Below are positions 25,972 through 35,744 of a stretch of 64,000 nt of DNA, in pieces (within the stretch, counting starts at the first letter, position 1; each line of letters opens with the position of its first letter). The DNA comes from RBG-16-34-14 sp963798865 (GTDB lineage Bacteria > Bacteroidota > Ignavibacteria > Ignavibacteriales > Ignavibacteriaceae): contig CAWCVZ010000004.1 in the NCBI GenBank assembly GCA_963798865.1, positions 1,116,001-1,180,000 of the forward strand, written 5' to 3'. Both the position numbers and the translations under genes were made by a program. Below the pieces are notes generated by a model. That model worked only from the letters and a program-made list of their open reading frames with translations. It did no database searches and was not told the DNA's origin.

Positions 25972-27819
25972 CTATATCAATGACTCAACTTCATCAAGCA
26001 GTTCGTTCATCTTTTGTGTTGTACTCAAAACCGGTTCAGGTGAACTCATATCAACTCCCGCCATCTTAAGAATATTTAAAGGATAATCTGAACTTCCGGC
26101 TTTTAGGAAATTAAGATATTTTTTTACTGCAGGGTTCCCTTCAAATTTCACTTTTTTTGAAAGAACTTCTGACGCTGCGAACCCGGTGGAATATTGATAC
26201 ACATAAAAGTTATAATAGAAATGAGGAACCCTTGCCCAGGTAAATCTTTCTTCATCATCAAGAACCATTGCAGTTCCCCAGAATTTTTGGTAAAGTGAAC
26301 CATATAATTCACAAAGTGAATCGGGTGTTAGTGCAATTCCGCTTTCCGTTTTTTCATAAACATCCTTTTCAAACTCTGCGAACATTACCTGCCTGTAAAA
26401 AGTAAGGGTAATGTTATTAAGATACTTCTCCAGAAAATAAAGTTTCTCTTCTTTTGAAGAAGAGTTTGAGATAAAATAATCCAACAGAAGTGATTCATTA
26501 AAAGTCGATGCAACTTCTGCAAGAAAGATAGAATAGTTTGCATAAGAATATGGTTGTGAAATTCCTGTAAAATGAGAGTGCATATTATGTCCCATTTCGT
26601 GAGTCAGAGTAAAAACATCGTTCAGCAAATCAGTCCAGTTAAGAAGTACATACGGATGCACACCAAAAGTTGAACCCGAAGAATAAGCACCGCTTCTTTT
26701 AGCTTGTGTTTCAAAAACATCAATCCACCTGCTGTTAAAAGCTCTTTTCAGAATGTCGAGATATTCTTCGCCAAGCTGTTTTAGAGAATCAAAAACAACT
26801 TCTTTTGCATCATCAAAAGAATACTTTTTTTCCGGTGCATCATTAAAGATAGTTACGTAAGTATCATAAGGATGAAATTCTTTCAAACCAAGTAATTCTT
26901 TTTTTATGGAAGCCCAGCGGTGAAGTGGTTTTAAATTATTATTTACCGTATCAACAAGGTTATCGTAAATGGAAACAGGTATATTAAATCTGTCCAAAGC
27001 TGCTTCACGGGCGTTATCATATTTTCTTGCCTTTGCGTTAAACATGTTTGTTTTAAGATTTCCATTGAAGAGCGAGGCAAATGTATTAGCATATTGAACA
27101 AAAGGTATATAATAATTCTTAAAAGCTCTCTTCCTGAAATCATTATCCCTGGAATACATAGCGGCATAATATCTTGCATGAGAAATCTCAACTTCATTGC
27201 CTGCTTCATCATTAATTTTGGGAAATTTAATATCAGCATTTGTAAACATAGAAAAAGTATTATATGGGATCTGAGCAATCTCCGATGCATGTGCGAGCAA
27301 TTCTTCCTGCTCATTAGAAAGAGTATGAGCTTTTGTTCTACGGAGATCTTCGAAAGAATGTTTATAAACACGAAGTTCCTGCTTTGAGTTTATCATCTCC
27401 CATAATTCCTCATCGGGAATTTGAAGCAGCTCAGGTTTTATAAATGAACTAGAGGCAGAAACCTTTGAATGAAGGGTTTTAATTCTCTCCTCCATAGCCT
27501 GATACCTGGTAACACGCATATCGCTATCTTTGGAAAGCATAGCATATAAATACAATCTTTCAAGTTTTATCCCGATTGAATCATCAAACTGCAAGCACTG
27601 AAGAAGATTATCGGCACTTTTTGAAATAGTACCTTTAAACTTCTCATACTCACCTAAATTATTTTCTACCCAGCTGAAATCTTTTTCCCATTCTCCATCA
27701 TTTTTATAAATATGAGTAAGATCCCACTTATATCTCGCTTCAATCTTTTCTCTTACAGGTAAAGAAGGAACATCTGTTATTGAAAACATTTTTTTGAAAT
27801 TAAAACTATTGTCAAGCAT
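25972..27819 (-). CDS. pepF: Oligoendopeptidase F, M3B metallopeptidase
   Basis: Zinc metallopeptidase that degrades short peptides in the cytoplasm, 615 residues. The zinc motif is HEMGH, with His407, Glu408 and His411 in LTHEMGHNMHSHF, and the distal glutamate region is FLAEVASTFNE. The N-terminal PVREKIEARYKWDLTHIY is typical of PepF. No signal peptide is present. An alternative start ten residues in (MFSITDV) is possible. The small four-helix-bundle fragment follows after 22 bases; the sorting-domain protein gene is upstream. Confidence 0.95.
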   Translation of the reverse strand: MLDNSFNFKKMFSITDVPSLPVREKIEARYKWDLTHIYKNDGEWEKDFSWVENNLGEYEKFKGTISKSADNLLQCLQFDDSIGIKLERLYLYAMLSKDSDMRVTRYQAMEERIKTLHSKVSASSSFIKPELLQIPDEELWEMINSKQELRVYKHSFEDLRRTKAHTLSNEQEELLAHASEIAQIPYNTFSMFTNADIKFPKINDEAGNEVEISHARYYAAMYSRDNDFRKRAFKNYYIPFVQYANTFASLFNGNLKTNMFNAKARKYDNAREAALDRFNIPVSIYDNLVDTVNNNLKPLHRWASIKKELLGLKEFHPYDTYVTIFNDAPEKKYSFDDAKEVVFDSLKQLGEEYLDILKRAFNSRWIDVFETQAKRSGAYSSGSTFGVHPYVLLNWTDLLNDVFTLTHEMGHNMHSHFTGISQPYSYANYSIFLAEVASTFNESLLLDYFISNSSSKEEKLYFLEKYLNNITLTFYRQVMFAEFEKDVYEKTESGIALTPDSLCELYGSLYQKFWGTAMVLDDEERFTWARVPHFYYNFYVYQYSTGFAASEVLSKKVKFEGNPAVKKYLNFLKAGSSDYPLNILKMAGVDMSSPEPVLSTTQKMNELLDEVESLI

Positions 27820-27861
27820 TTTAAGAAATCCCCGATAATTGTTTGGTTAAAATTAAATTAA

Positions 27862-28968
27862 TTATTTTATGAGCAACATTTGCCTGGTAACCCGGTAATT
27901 AATTTCAGAATTGAAATCTGAAAATTCAAGAGTATAAAAATAAACGCCGCTGGAAAGATTATTCCCGTTAAAGGTTACTTCATAACTCCCCTGATTAATT
28001 TCATTATCAAACAGAGTTGAAATTTCATTACCAAGAATATCGCTAACTTTTATTGTTACATACCCTCTTCTATCAATATTAAATTTTATTTTTGTAGAAG
28101 GATTAAACGGGTTCGGGTAATTCTGTTCAAGATTAAAAGTAACCTCTTTATCAATCTCTTCATTTACTCCAGTTACTTCCGTAGTGATTTCTCTTTTTAA
28201 ACCGGGGATTGAATATTCTCCGAGATTTAAAATTGTTAGATCAATATTTGTTGATGGTATAAAATCCAGAACAATCCAATTGCCGGGCGCAACCCAAACA
28301 GTATCATAAAAGGTTACAATCGGAACAGGTAGTGGTGGAAAAGGTGGAGGCAAATTGACTAAGTAACTTAATGTGTTTATTAAAACAAATTTTTTGCACA
28401 AAAATGTTCCGATTCCAGTCGAGATATTTTCATCCTGGAGCCGTTTTCCTTTTTTATCAAACCTAAGAGGAATAACTATTGAATCAATTGTAACAGTTGT
28501 ATCATAACTTATAATCTGGTACTGCTGGTTTACATTCTGGGCGAATTTATAATTTAAATCCCAGCCATTGATATTTTCAAATAAACCAAGTAAAGGAAAA
28601 ATATTATTTAAAGTTGATGAATCAATTAATGTTAACAAAAAATCAATTCCGGAAATTTCAAAATATTCATATCCATCCGTCCCATCTATATTTATATAAT
28701 TTGTATCGGTATAAGGAAGAACCGGAATAGTTTCCTGAGGTCCTGATTTGGATAAAACATAGTAAGCAGGTTTTCCGCTATATACTCCTAAAAAAGATAA
28801 TGAATCTTTCCTGTAGAATATTGATTCTGGTATTGGGTTATTTAAAGAATCAAGAACTGAAATTTTATAATTCCAATTATAACCAAGGTTTTGAGGGAAA
28901 TAATCACTGGCTAGTTGTGAATAAATAACACCGTTAATTATAATAAATACAACCGTTAAGTATTTCAT
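27862..28968 (-). CDS. Secreted protein with type IX secretion (Por) sorting domain
   Basis: A 368-residue protein of unknown function with a signal peptide (MKYLTVVFIIINGVIYSQ) and a C-terminal sorting domain of about 85 residues. That domain contains NLEQNYPNPFNPSTKIKFNI and ends GVYFYTLEF...RQMLLIK. Such domains direct export through the type IX secretion system and surface attachment, and the YPNPFNP form is characteristic of Ignavibacteria and relatives. The body (residues 20-270) is beta-rich with no recognised catalytic motif. I use the ATG at 28968; a TTG six bases upstream is also possible. No secretion machinery genes are in the window. Confidence 0.88.
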   Translation of the reverse strand: MKYLTVVFIIINGVIYSQLASDYFPQNLGYNWNYKISVLDSLNNPIPESIFYRKDSLSFLGVYSGKPAYYVLSKSGPQETIPVLPYTDTNYINIDGTDGYEYFEISGIDFLLTLIDSSTLNNIFPLLGLFENINGWDLNYKFAQNVNQQYQIISYDTTVTIDSIVIPLRFDKKGKRLQDENISTGIGTFLCKKFVLINTLSYLVNLPPPFPPLPVPIVTFYDTVWVAPGNWIVLDFIPSTNIDLTILNLGEYSIPGLKREITTEVTGVNEEIDKEVTFNLEQNYPNPFNPSTKIKFNIDRRGYVTIKVSDILGNEISTLFDNEINQGSYEVTFNGNNLSSGVYFYTLEFSDFNSEINYRVTRQMLLIK

Positions 28969-29000
28969 ATTCAAAGATAATAATTAAATTTTTATGTTTT

Positions 29001-30080
29001 TTAAATCCAGCGCTTTTTTCTAAAAACAATCAATAATACCACCGCAACTAAAAGCATAAATCCTAAAACAATCGGGTAACCAAAATACCATTTTAACTCA
29101 GGCATGCTATAAGGACTTTGTTCCGGGCTAAAGTTCATGCCATAAACCCCAACAATAAATGTCAGAGGAATAAATATTGTTGAAATAATAGTTAAGACTT
29201 TTAAAATTTCATTTAACTTTAACTGGATTGAAGACCTGTAAATTTCTATCATACTGTTGACCTGTTCCTTATAGCTTTCAACTGTTTCAACAGCACTTTT
29301 TATATGATCCTCAAGATCTTTAACAAATATTAAACTTGATTTATGAATTAACGGATGAATATCTTTCAGTAAAAAATAAATAGCCTCTTTAAATGGAACT
29401 ACAGAGCGCCTGAGTTTATTAATCTCTTTTCTAAACTGGTAAATCTCTTCAATAGTATCCTGATTTGGTTTATCTAAAAGAACATCCTCCAGGTTTTCAA
29501 TTATTTCATCAAGCTGTAGTAATATTACTATGTAGTTGTCAACAACGGAATCAAGAAGACGGTACATAAGGTAATCGGGTCCAAGTTTTCTTAATCTTCC
29601 CTTCCCTCCTCTTAAACGTTCCCTAATTAAATCAAATTCATCTCCGGGAGTTTCCTGGAATGTTAAGAGATAATTTTTCCCCAGAATAAAACTTACATGT
29701 TCAATTATTATTTCCCCTGATTCGGAATTATAATGAAAACTTTTACTTATTAAGAATAAATATTCTTCATGCTCCTCGAGCTTTGGAGGATGATTTACAT
29801 TTAATATATCCTCCATTGTAAGAGGATTTATATTAAACATCTCGCCAATCTTTTCTAATTTATCTATGTCATGAAGTCCATTGATATTAATCCATAAAAC
29901 ATTTTGTGCATTTATTAATTCCTTCAGTTCCTCAACATTTTCAATTTTTCTTTCGACAAAAATGTTCTGGTTATACTGAAAAATATCAATGCTTATTTCT
30001 TCTACTTTCTGCTCACCGGTAAAAACAAGGGAACCCGGAGACATTCCACGCTTTTTCCTAGCTAGATTTATCCTTGACAT
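29001..30080 (-). CDS. corA: CorA-type magnesium/cobalt channel
   Basis: Inner-membrane pentameric divalent-cation channel, 359 residues. The large cytoplasmic N-terminal domain is followed by the long stalk helix (YKEQVNSMIEIYRSSIQLKL). Two C-terminal membrane helices follow, the first ending in the selectivity motif YGMNF with Gly314-Met315-Asn316. The C-terminus FRKKRWI is basic, as expected. It is a stand-alone gene. No magnesium riboswitch was recognised in the 118 bases upstream. Confidence 0.94.
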   Translation of the reverse strand: MSRINLARKKRGMSPGSLVFTGEQKVEEISIDIFQYNQNIFVERKIENVEELKELINAQNVLWININGLHDIDKLEKIGEMFNINPLTMEDILNVNHPPKLEEHEEYLFLISKSFHYNSESGEIIIEHVSFILGKNYLLTFQETPGDEFDLIRERLRGGKGRLRKLGPDYLMYRLLDSVVDNYIVILLQLDEIIENLEDVLLDKPNQDTIEEIYQFRKEINKLRRSVVPFKEAIYFLLKDIHPLIHKSSLIFVKDLEDHIKSAVETVESYKEQVNSMIEIYRSSIQLKLNEILKVLTIISTIFIPLTFIVGVYGMNFSPEQSPYSMPELKWYFGYPIVLGFMLLVAVVLLIVFRKKRWI

Positions 30081-30198
30081 AAAGCATCCTCCGAAAAAAA
30101 AATAAAATTTATCTAAATATAATGAAGCTATTCCAGATGGGAAACTAATTAGTCAGCTCTCGGCAAAAATCTTTAAAAGAAAATTGAAGAACTGAAAA

Positions 30199-30615
30199 TT
30201 ATTTTATATCAGTTAAAGTAGCCTTAAATTTTCCGGTAAAATTATAAAAATTAAAAATGATAAATTTTGGCTCGTGCCCATCTATTTCAGTAAAAGAGTT
30301 ATTTGTATTGTAATCAAAAACTGTTGAATAGAGAACATTATTTTGGTCAAGCCGGATAATAATTTCCACAGAACCGGAAGAATACTCACTTATAACAGGA
30401 TGTATGCTCGATTTTATAGTATTAAGCGAAGTAAAATCAGTTATTGTTTCAGTTATATTATTGGCATTAATTGAAAAAGTATAAGACGTACTGGTTCTTG
30501 AAAGCTGAGGTTCGTTAATATTATCTAAAGAATTTTTGGGGGAAATAACTTCCTGCCTGCAGGAAATAAATAAAAACTGTGTTGCTAATAGAATTATCAA
30601 TAGTATCAATTTCAT
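30199..30615 (-). CDS. Small lipoprotein of unknown function
   Basis: A 138-residue lipoprotein with lipobox LFISC at the end of the signal segment (LLATQFLFISC). The rest is beta-rich and Thr/Ser-rich (SYTFSINANNITETI; GSVEIIIRLDQNN) with no family I recognise. It follows the TlpA-like lipoprotein gene by 12 bases, so the two are probably cotranscribed. Membrane attachment is clear; function is not. Confidence 0.75.
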   Translation of the reverse strand: MKLILLIILLATQFLFISCRQEVISPKNSLDNINEPQLSRTSTSYTFSINANNITETITDFTSLNTIKSSIHPVISEYSSGSVEIIIRLDQNNVLYSTVFDYNTNNSFTEIDGHEPKFIIFNFYNFTGKFKATLTDIK

Positions 30616-30627
30616 AGATAAAACTTT

Positions 30628-31164
30628 TTATTCTAATTCATTTTTTATTTTATTGATTTTTTTACTAAAGAATGCATAATCCTCAGGTTGAGAAATAAAA
30701 TCTCTACGCTTGCCTTTTTTATCATAAATCACTGTTACCGGAACAGAACCGTTCCAATCGGGATTAATAAGATTAATAATTTTCTCGCTTCTTTTTTCTT
30801 CTACTACAACAATCGGAAAATCAGCATATTGTTTGGTAAGAAAAGGTTTAACTTTCAATTCAATATCAGAAGGAAGATCAACCGATACACTAAGAAATTC
30901 GAAATCAGAATTTTTATTTTCATTATAAATTTTCACAAGATCAGGAAATTCTTGAATGCAAGGTACACACCAGGTTGCCCAGAAATTAATAAATAAAATT
31001 TTCCCATTCCTGTTTCCAATTTTATTTTTCAGCCACTCCTCATTAATTACCTCAATTTCATTATTGCGGGATATAGTTTGTTCAATATCCTTATCCCTAC
31101 TCTCTTCTTTAATACATCCGGAAAAGAATATTAAACTGAATAACAGAGGAATAAATAATTTCAT
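30628..31164 (-). CDS. TlpA-like thioredoxin-fold lipoprotein
   Basis: Membrane-anchored thiol-disulfide oxidoreductase, 178 residues. The lipobox LIFFSGC places the acylated cysteine at residue 17, and the redox site is Cys66-x-x-Cys69 in NFWATWCVPCIQEFP. The conserved cis-proline region is GSVPVTVIYDKKG. It should act in the periplasm as a reductase, for example in cytochrome c maturation or repair of oxidised proteins. It lies 6 bases after the redoxin gene stop and is probably coexpressed with it. Confidence 0.9.
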   Translation of the reverse strand: MKLFIPLLFSLIFFSGCIKEESRDKDIEQTISRNNEIEVINEEWLKNKIGNRNGKILFINFWATWCVPCIQEFPDLVKIYNENKNSDFEFLSVSVDLPSDIELKVKPFLTKQYADFPIVVVEEKRSEKIINLINPDWNGSVPVTVIYDKKGKRRDFISQPEDYAFFSKKINKIKNELE

Positions 31165-31170
31165 TTATAT

Positions 31171-31779
31171 TTATATTCTTTTAATTGAGCAGCCGAAAGC
31201 TTTTGTTTGAGTGTTCGAGACACTTTTACCGGCAAGTATTTCATTAAGCGCATTCTCAAGATCTTTTGTTTCAACATTCTTCTCATTTTTTGAATCATCA
31301 ATTCTTCCGTGGTAAAGGATCGTGTAGGTTTTTGGCTCAAGCACATATACTTCCGGAGTTACGCTAGCTTCAAACATATCCGCTATAATATTTTTTTCAT
31401 CTTTAAGCACAGTGAAATTAAACCCGTTTTTTTCAGCATGAGATTTACACTCATTTATGCTCTCCTGTTTGTTTGAATTTATTCCAATGAGAGCAATATT
31501 TTTTTTACTGTAATTATTATACAGTTCAACCATTCTTGAATTATATGAATTTGAAACCGGGCATTGTGTTGCTATAAAAATTATAAGAATTGCTTTTGAG
31601 TTATCATATTCAGAAAGGGTATGCTTCTTGTTATAAATATCCGTGAGGGTAAAATTTTCAATTTTTAATTTGAGTGGAGATGAAGAATAATTTTTTAGAC
31701 TGCTTTTTGATAAAGCCATAACGGCAATAACAATTAACGGGGCAATAAATAACGATATAATTGATGCTTTCTTTAACAT
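31171..31779 (-). CDS. Redoxin/AhpC-TSA domain protein, membrane-anchored
   Basis: A 202-residue exported thioredoxin-fold protein with an N-terminal membrane segment (residues 5-23). The peroxidatic-like site is Cys73 in FIATQCPVSNSY; a second conserved feature is the C-terminal AFGCSIKR with Cys197, which could serve as a resolving cysteine. Proteins with this C-terminal phrase occur widely as redoxin-domain proteins of unclear substrate. AAGGAGAG before the ATG is a strong ribosome site. Its stop is 6 bases from the TlpA-like gene, suggesting a redox pair in the periplasm. Confidence 0.87.
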   Translation of the reverse strand: MLKKASIISLFIAPLIVIAVMALSKSSLKNYSSSPLKLKIENFTLTDIYNKKHTLSEYDNSKAILIIFIATQCPVSNSYNSRMVELYNNYSKKNIALIGINSNKQESINECKSHAEKNGFNFTVLKDEKNIIADMFEASVTPEVYVLEPKTYTILYHGRIDDSKNEKNVETKDLENALNEILAGKSVSNTQTKAFGCSIKRI

Positions 31780-31928
31780 AATCTCTCCTTGGTGATTGAC
31801 AAACTAATTTTATATATAAAATAAATTTTTTAATAGATAAAAATTTTCCTCTTATTTAAGACTTTTAGAAAAGTAAAATGGTTTAAAGGGTATGCTATTA
31901 TCTGTCAGATTAAATCAAATAAAATTTT

Positions 31929-32234
31929 TCAGATTTCTTCCATAACTGCTCTTGCAGCTTTAACTTTATTCTGAAATTTTATTGTATGTTCACGCTGAAG
32001 ACGTGACGCATGTTTTTCAAGATAAAGAGTATAATCTTCCATTGATTTACAATCATATTGAATGCAATATTGCGATTCATCAGGAGAGTGTGCAGGTACA
32101 ATAACCTTATACATCTTATATGAATTGAAGTGTCCTGTATTTATTATATCCTGTATATGTATTTTTTTCATCCACTCGAGCCATTCTATTTCAACATCTT
32201 TTTGAATATAAATTGTAACTGAATAAATTATCAT
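31929..32234 (-). CDS. DUF4286 family protein
   Basis: A 101-residue soluble protein matching DUF4286, a small family common in Bacteroidota and relatives. The start MIIYSVTIYIQKDVEIEWLE and the centre WMKKIHIQDIINTGHF are characteristic. The fold is probably a ferredoxin-like alpha/beta dimer with a role that is not known. It is monocistronic by spacing, with about 150 bases to the redoxin gene and 100 to the SLC13 gene. Confidence 0.85.
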   Translation of the reverse strand: MIIYSVTIYIQKDVEIEWLEWMKKIHIQDIINTGHFNSYKMYKVIVPAHSPDESQYCIQYDCKSMEDYTLYLEKHASRLQREHTIKFQNKVKAARAVMEEI

Positions 32235-32337
32235 TTGAAGTTCAAGTTTAAATTAAAGTTTAAGATCAAAGCCCGAAAATGCAATCATGCAAACGCTAAA
32301 TCAAATCATCCATAATATAGTTTACATACATACATTT

Positions 32338-33831
32338 TTATTTTGCCCAGTCGGGGAAAGAATTAAAATCAAAAAGAATATTACCAAGAAACCACACAAC
32401 GATAGTAACTAAAATAATACCAAGTATATTAACAGCAAAACCAGTTTTAACCATATCTGATATTTTTAATCTCTCACTTGCAAACACAACTGTATTTGGC
32501 GGGGTTGCAACGGGAAGCATAAAAGCCATTGAGGAAGAAAGAGTTGCAACAATCATTAATAAAAAAGGATGAATCCTGAGCGCTACTGAAATTGAAGCCA
32601 TAATAGGAAGTATCATTTGTGCTGTTGCAGTGTTTGAAGTAAACTCAGTTAAAAAATTTATTACAGCGGCAATTAAAATGGTTATAATTAGTGGGGAGAG
32701 ATAATTATAAGTATAAAGATTTTTCCCTATAAATTCAGAAAGCCCGCTTTTTGTAAAAGCTTCAGCAAGTGCAAACCCGCTTCCAAAAAGAAGAATTATT
32801 CCCCATGGTATTTTCTGAAATATTTTTACATCCAGTATCGTTTTTTTTTCTTTCCTCGATGGTATGAAGAAAAGCAAAAGAGACATGCCGATCGCAACGG
32901 TTCCGTCATCAATATAATTTGGATAACGCAGGATTTTTTGCCAACCGGGAATTTGAATAAAACCTAAATTCAAATCACCTCTGAAAATCCATAATAAAGC
33001 TGTTATTGTAAAAACAAAAGCAACAGTTTTTTCCTCAAATGATATACTTCCTAGTTTAAGGTATTCCTCCTTAATAAAAGAAGGTTCAACCTTTAGGTTT
33101 CTATCAAACTTATAAAACACTTTGGTAAGGAGTAGAAAAGAAAAAAGAAGCATTAATATTGTAACCGGTAAAGCAAGTAACATCCATGAGCCGAATGAAA
33201 TAGGTGGAGCCTCCGGAAAAATAATCATATATATCTTAATGAATGCAAGGTTTGGAGGTGTACCAATAATTGTTGCAATACCACCAAGGCTACAGGCATA
33301 AGCAAGACTTAACATTAAAGCAATCGAAAAATTTTTTGTAGTTTCTTTGCCAAACTCATTTTCTAATTTATAAATAATTGCAATACCTATTGGAAGCATC
33401 ATTAATGCAGTCGCTGTATTTGATATCCACATTGATAAAAATGCAGTTGCAACCATAAATCCGGCAATAATTGAAACGGGACTTCCACCAAAAAAACTTA
33501 TTATTTTTAATGCAATCCTTCTATGCAAACCCCATTCTTCCATTGCTAAAGCAAGTAAAAATCCGCCCAAAAAAAGAAAGATTACAGAATTAAAATATGA
33601 TGAAGCAATTTCGTTCCCGGGTAATACACCAAATAATGGAAAGAGAATGAATGGCAGCAAAGAAGTTGCCGCAAGAGGTATCGCTTCAGTAATCCACCAG
33701 ATAGCCATTAAAGCAGCAATTGCTGCAGTATATGTTACTTTGGGATTTGAAGGATCTAATTGAGTGAAAAGTATTATCGAGATAAAAATCAGTGGTCCAG
33801 CATAGAAACCGATTCTAGAAAATATTGCCAT
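32338..33831 (-). CDS. SLC13/DASS-family sodium:dicarboxylate or anion symporter
   Basis: A 497-residue polytopic inner-membrane transporter. The two SNT-type motifs of the family are present: WISNTATALMMLPIG near residue 140 and EFTSNTATAQMILPI near residue 400, each beside a hairpin region. GGIATIIGTPPNLAF and PVATPPNTVVFAS are the paired family signatures. Substrates in the family include succinate, citrate and sulfate, with sodium coupling. The choice cannot be made from sequence alone. It stands as a single gene. Confidence 0.92.
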   Translation of the reverse strand: MAIFSRIGFYAGPLIFISIILFTQLDPSNPKVTYTAAIAALMAIWWITEAIPLAATSLLPFILFPLFGVLPGNEIASSYFNSVIFLFLGGFLLALAMEEWGLHRRIALKIISFFGGSPVSIIAGFMVATAFLSMWISNTATALMMLPIGIAIIYKLENEFGKETTKNFSIALMLSLAYACSLGGIATIIGTPPNLAFIKIYMIIFPEAPPISFGSWMLLALPVTILMLLFSFLLLTKVFYKFDRNLKVEPSFIKEEYLKLGSISFEEKTVAFVFTITALLWIFRGDLNLGFIQIPGWQKILRYPNYIDDGTVAIGMSLLLFFIPSRKEKKTILDVKIFQKIPWGIILLFGSGFALAEAFTKSGLSEFIGKNLYTYNYLSPLIITILIAAVINFLTEFTSNTATAQMILPIMASISVALRIHPFLLMIVATLSSSMAFMLPVATPPNTVVFASERLKISDMVKTGFAVNILGIILVTIVVWFLGNILFDFNSFPDWAK

Positions 33832-34065
33832 ATAACCAGAATTGAATTTGGAGTTGCTCGAAAATAGAATAATCGCTGTTAAAAAGCTATTAGAGAAAAA
33901 AAAGGAAAGTGAATTTTCTCATATAGTGCCTGCTATTTCTTTGAGATAAAACTCAGTTTTTAAGATTCACAAAAAGTACCAACAATTTTTTATTATAAAT
34001 TATTTTTAAACAGATTTTTGAGATTAAGTTGAAGGTTTAGTTTAAAAGGACAGACCGAAAGGAAA

Positions 34066-34974
34066 TTATTTATAATTAAGATTCTCACTCGGTTCAATAT
34101 GTACAAGCACATCGCTAACACGGGGGAATTTTGTAATAATATTGTCTTTAACTTTATGTGCAATTTCGTGTCCTTCATAAACGGAAATCTTTCCGTCAAC
34201 TATAACATGCAGATCAACAAAAAAACTTAACCCCATTTTTCTTGCAAAACATTTATCAAGGGATAAAACACCTTCAACAGATAGTGCAATTTCTTTAACA
34301 TTTTCAAGCACTTCTTTAGGAGGAGCGGTATCCATAATTTCTCTTAAACCAACAAGTCCCAACTTGTTTGCATTAAAAATAATTATAACCGATGCACAAA
34401 GTGCAGCCCAGTCATCCGCCATTTCATATCCTTTCCCTCCAATTAAAGCAATGCTTATTCCTATAAAAGCAAGAGATGAAGTAATTGCATCGCTGCGATG
34501 ATGCCAAGCATCAGTTTTTACTACTGTACTTTCAACAGAATCCCCAACTTTTATAACAAACCTGAATAATGACTCTTTTATTATTACAACAAGAATCAGA
34601 ACCAAAAGTGTAAATGGTTCAGGTGCATTTTTAGGAGTTATAATTTCAGGGATACTCTGAATAATAATTATAATTGCTGCGCCTAATAAAGCAAGCGAAA
34701 CAAAAATTGCAGCAATTGGTTCAGCTTTACCATGCCCATAAGGATGATCTTTATCAGCAGGTTTAACAGAAATTTTTAAACCTGCAAGAACAATTATGGA
34801 AGTAAAAACATCAGAAAATGATTCTATTGCATCGGCAATAAGTGCATTTGAATTTCCTAATATTCCTGCCGTCCCTTTTATTAATGCAAGGAAAAAACTT
34901 ACAATCATACCGATGATTGTAGTTTTTATTCCTTTACCTACTGCTTCTTTAACTTTTGTGACTGGTTTTTTCAA
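34066..34974 (-). CDS. Cation diffusion facilitator (metal efflux)
   Basis: A 302-residue inner-membrane metal/proton antiporter of the FieF/CzcD group. The metal-site helices carry ADAIESFSDVF in TM2 and DAWHHRSDAITS in TM5, and the histidine-rich loop DHPYGHGKAEP links TM2 and TM3. The C-terminal cytoplasmic domain ends VSDVLVHIEPSENL. The start is TTG at 34974, with no strong ribosome site. The metal (zinc, iron or manganese) cannot be assigned; the H-D pair in TM5 fits zinc or iron. Confidence 0.92.
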   Translation of the reverse strand: MKKPVTKVKEAVGKGIKTTIIGMIVSFFLALIKGTAGILGNSNALIADAIESFSDVFTSIIVLAGLKISVKPADKDHPYGHGKAEPIAAIFVSLALLGAAIIIIIQSIPEIITPKNAPEPFTLLVLILVVIIKESLFRFVIKVGDSVESTVVKTDAWHHRSDAITSSLAFIGISIALIGGKGYEMADDWAALCASVIIIFNANKLGLVGLREIMDTAPPKEVLENVKEIALSVEGVLSLDKCFARKMGLSFFVDLHVIVDGKISVYEGHEIAHKVKDNIITKFPRVSDVLVHIEPSENLNYK

Positions 34975-35036
34975 AATTTATTAGGAAAAATATTTATCAA
35001 TTTACTATAAGTTTATCTAATAAATTTTAAAAATAA

Positions 35037-35057
35037 AAATCGCTCCATTAGAGCGGT
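35037..35057 (-). terminator. Rho-independent terminator of the lipoprotein gene
   Basis: On the minus strand CCGCTC-TAAT-GGAGCG is followed by ATTTTTATTTTT, a GC-capped hairpin with a T-rich tail about 30 bases after the stop at 35085. Confidence 0.75.
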
Positions 35058-35084
35058 TCTAAAAAAAACTATGTTAAAAGGTCG

Positions 35085-35744
35085 TTAATCTATAAATCCA
35101 AAGTACCCAAACAAATTAATATTATCTATTGTCAAATTACTATACTTCGGTATTTCAAGCTCAAATTTTTTAGCACTTACTATTTCCGGTTCGCCTAAGT
35201 AAAGAAGTACGGAACCTTCCTTTGCCTGTATTTCAGCAAAAAGATGTTTTAGATCGATGGGCAGAGTTGTATTTACAAATATTGAAGAATGAGATATGTA
35301 CCATCCTTTATTTTCAAAATTGTAAAAAGTTCGCGGGAATGTATTTATCGCTGAATTTGATTCACTTCCAAAATCATATAACCTTATACTGAATTGTCTG
35401 TCTCCAATTGATTCCGGTAAAGAAAGCTTAGCTACTCCATTACTATATTCAAGTAAAAAAAGTTTGATACTTTGATCCGGCAAATTAACTGCTGCAAATA
35501 TGTAGGGGGCTCTAAAAGGAATTGAGAAGTAAATATTAACAGCATTATCTCCACTCCTATATTCGATTTTTGCGTCTTTTATTTCAGGAAATGATTGGAG
35601 ATAATTAAATGGAGTTTTCCCGTCAAATTTTTCTGACTGAGGTGATAGTGGGACAGCATTTTTTTCATTTTCATTATTAGAACAAGCTGAAAATATTAAA
35701 GTGAATGAAACTAAAATTACCATTAGATAAATCTGAATTTTCAT
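35085..35744 (-). CDS. Lipoprotein of unknown function
   Basis: A 219-residue lipoprotein with lipobox IFSAC (Cys20) followed by an acidic, Asn-rich linker (SNNENEKN). The mature part is beta-rich and I do not recognise a family. The ribosome site AAAGGAGG is nearly perfect, which suggests efficient translation. A terminator follows, so it is a single-gene transcript. The 340-base divergent gap upstream is shared with gatB. Confidence 0.78.
   Translation of the reverse strand: MKIQIYLMVILVSFTLIFSACSNNENEKNAVPLSPQSEKFDGKTPFNYLQSFPEIKDAKIEYRSGDNAVNIYFSIPFRAPYIFAAVNLPDQSIKLFLLEYSNGVAKLSLPESIGDRQFSIRLYDFGSESNSAINTFPRTFYNFENKGWYISHSSIFVNTTLPIDLKHLFAEIQAKEGSVLLYLGEPEIVSAKKFELEIPKYSNLTIDNINLFGYFGFID

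Noticed and set aside
25802..26086. 94-residue plus-strand frame antisense to pepF and the small helix-bundle gene
   Set aside because: Composition and phrases are those of a reverse-strand shadow; the minus-strand genes here have recognisable families.
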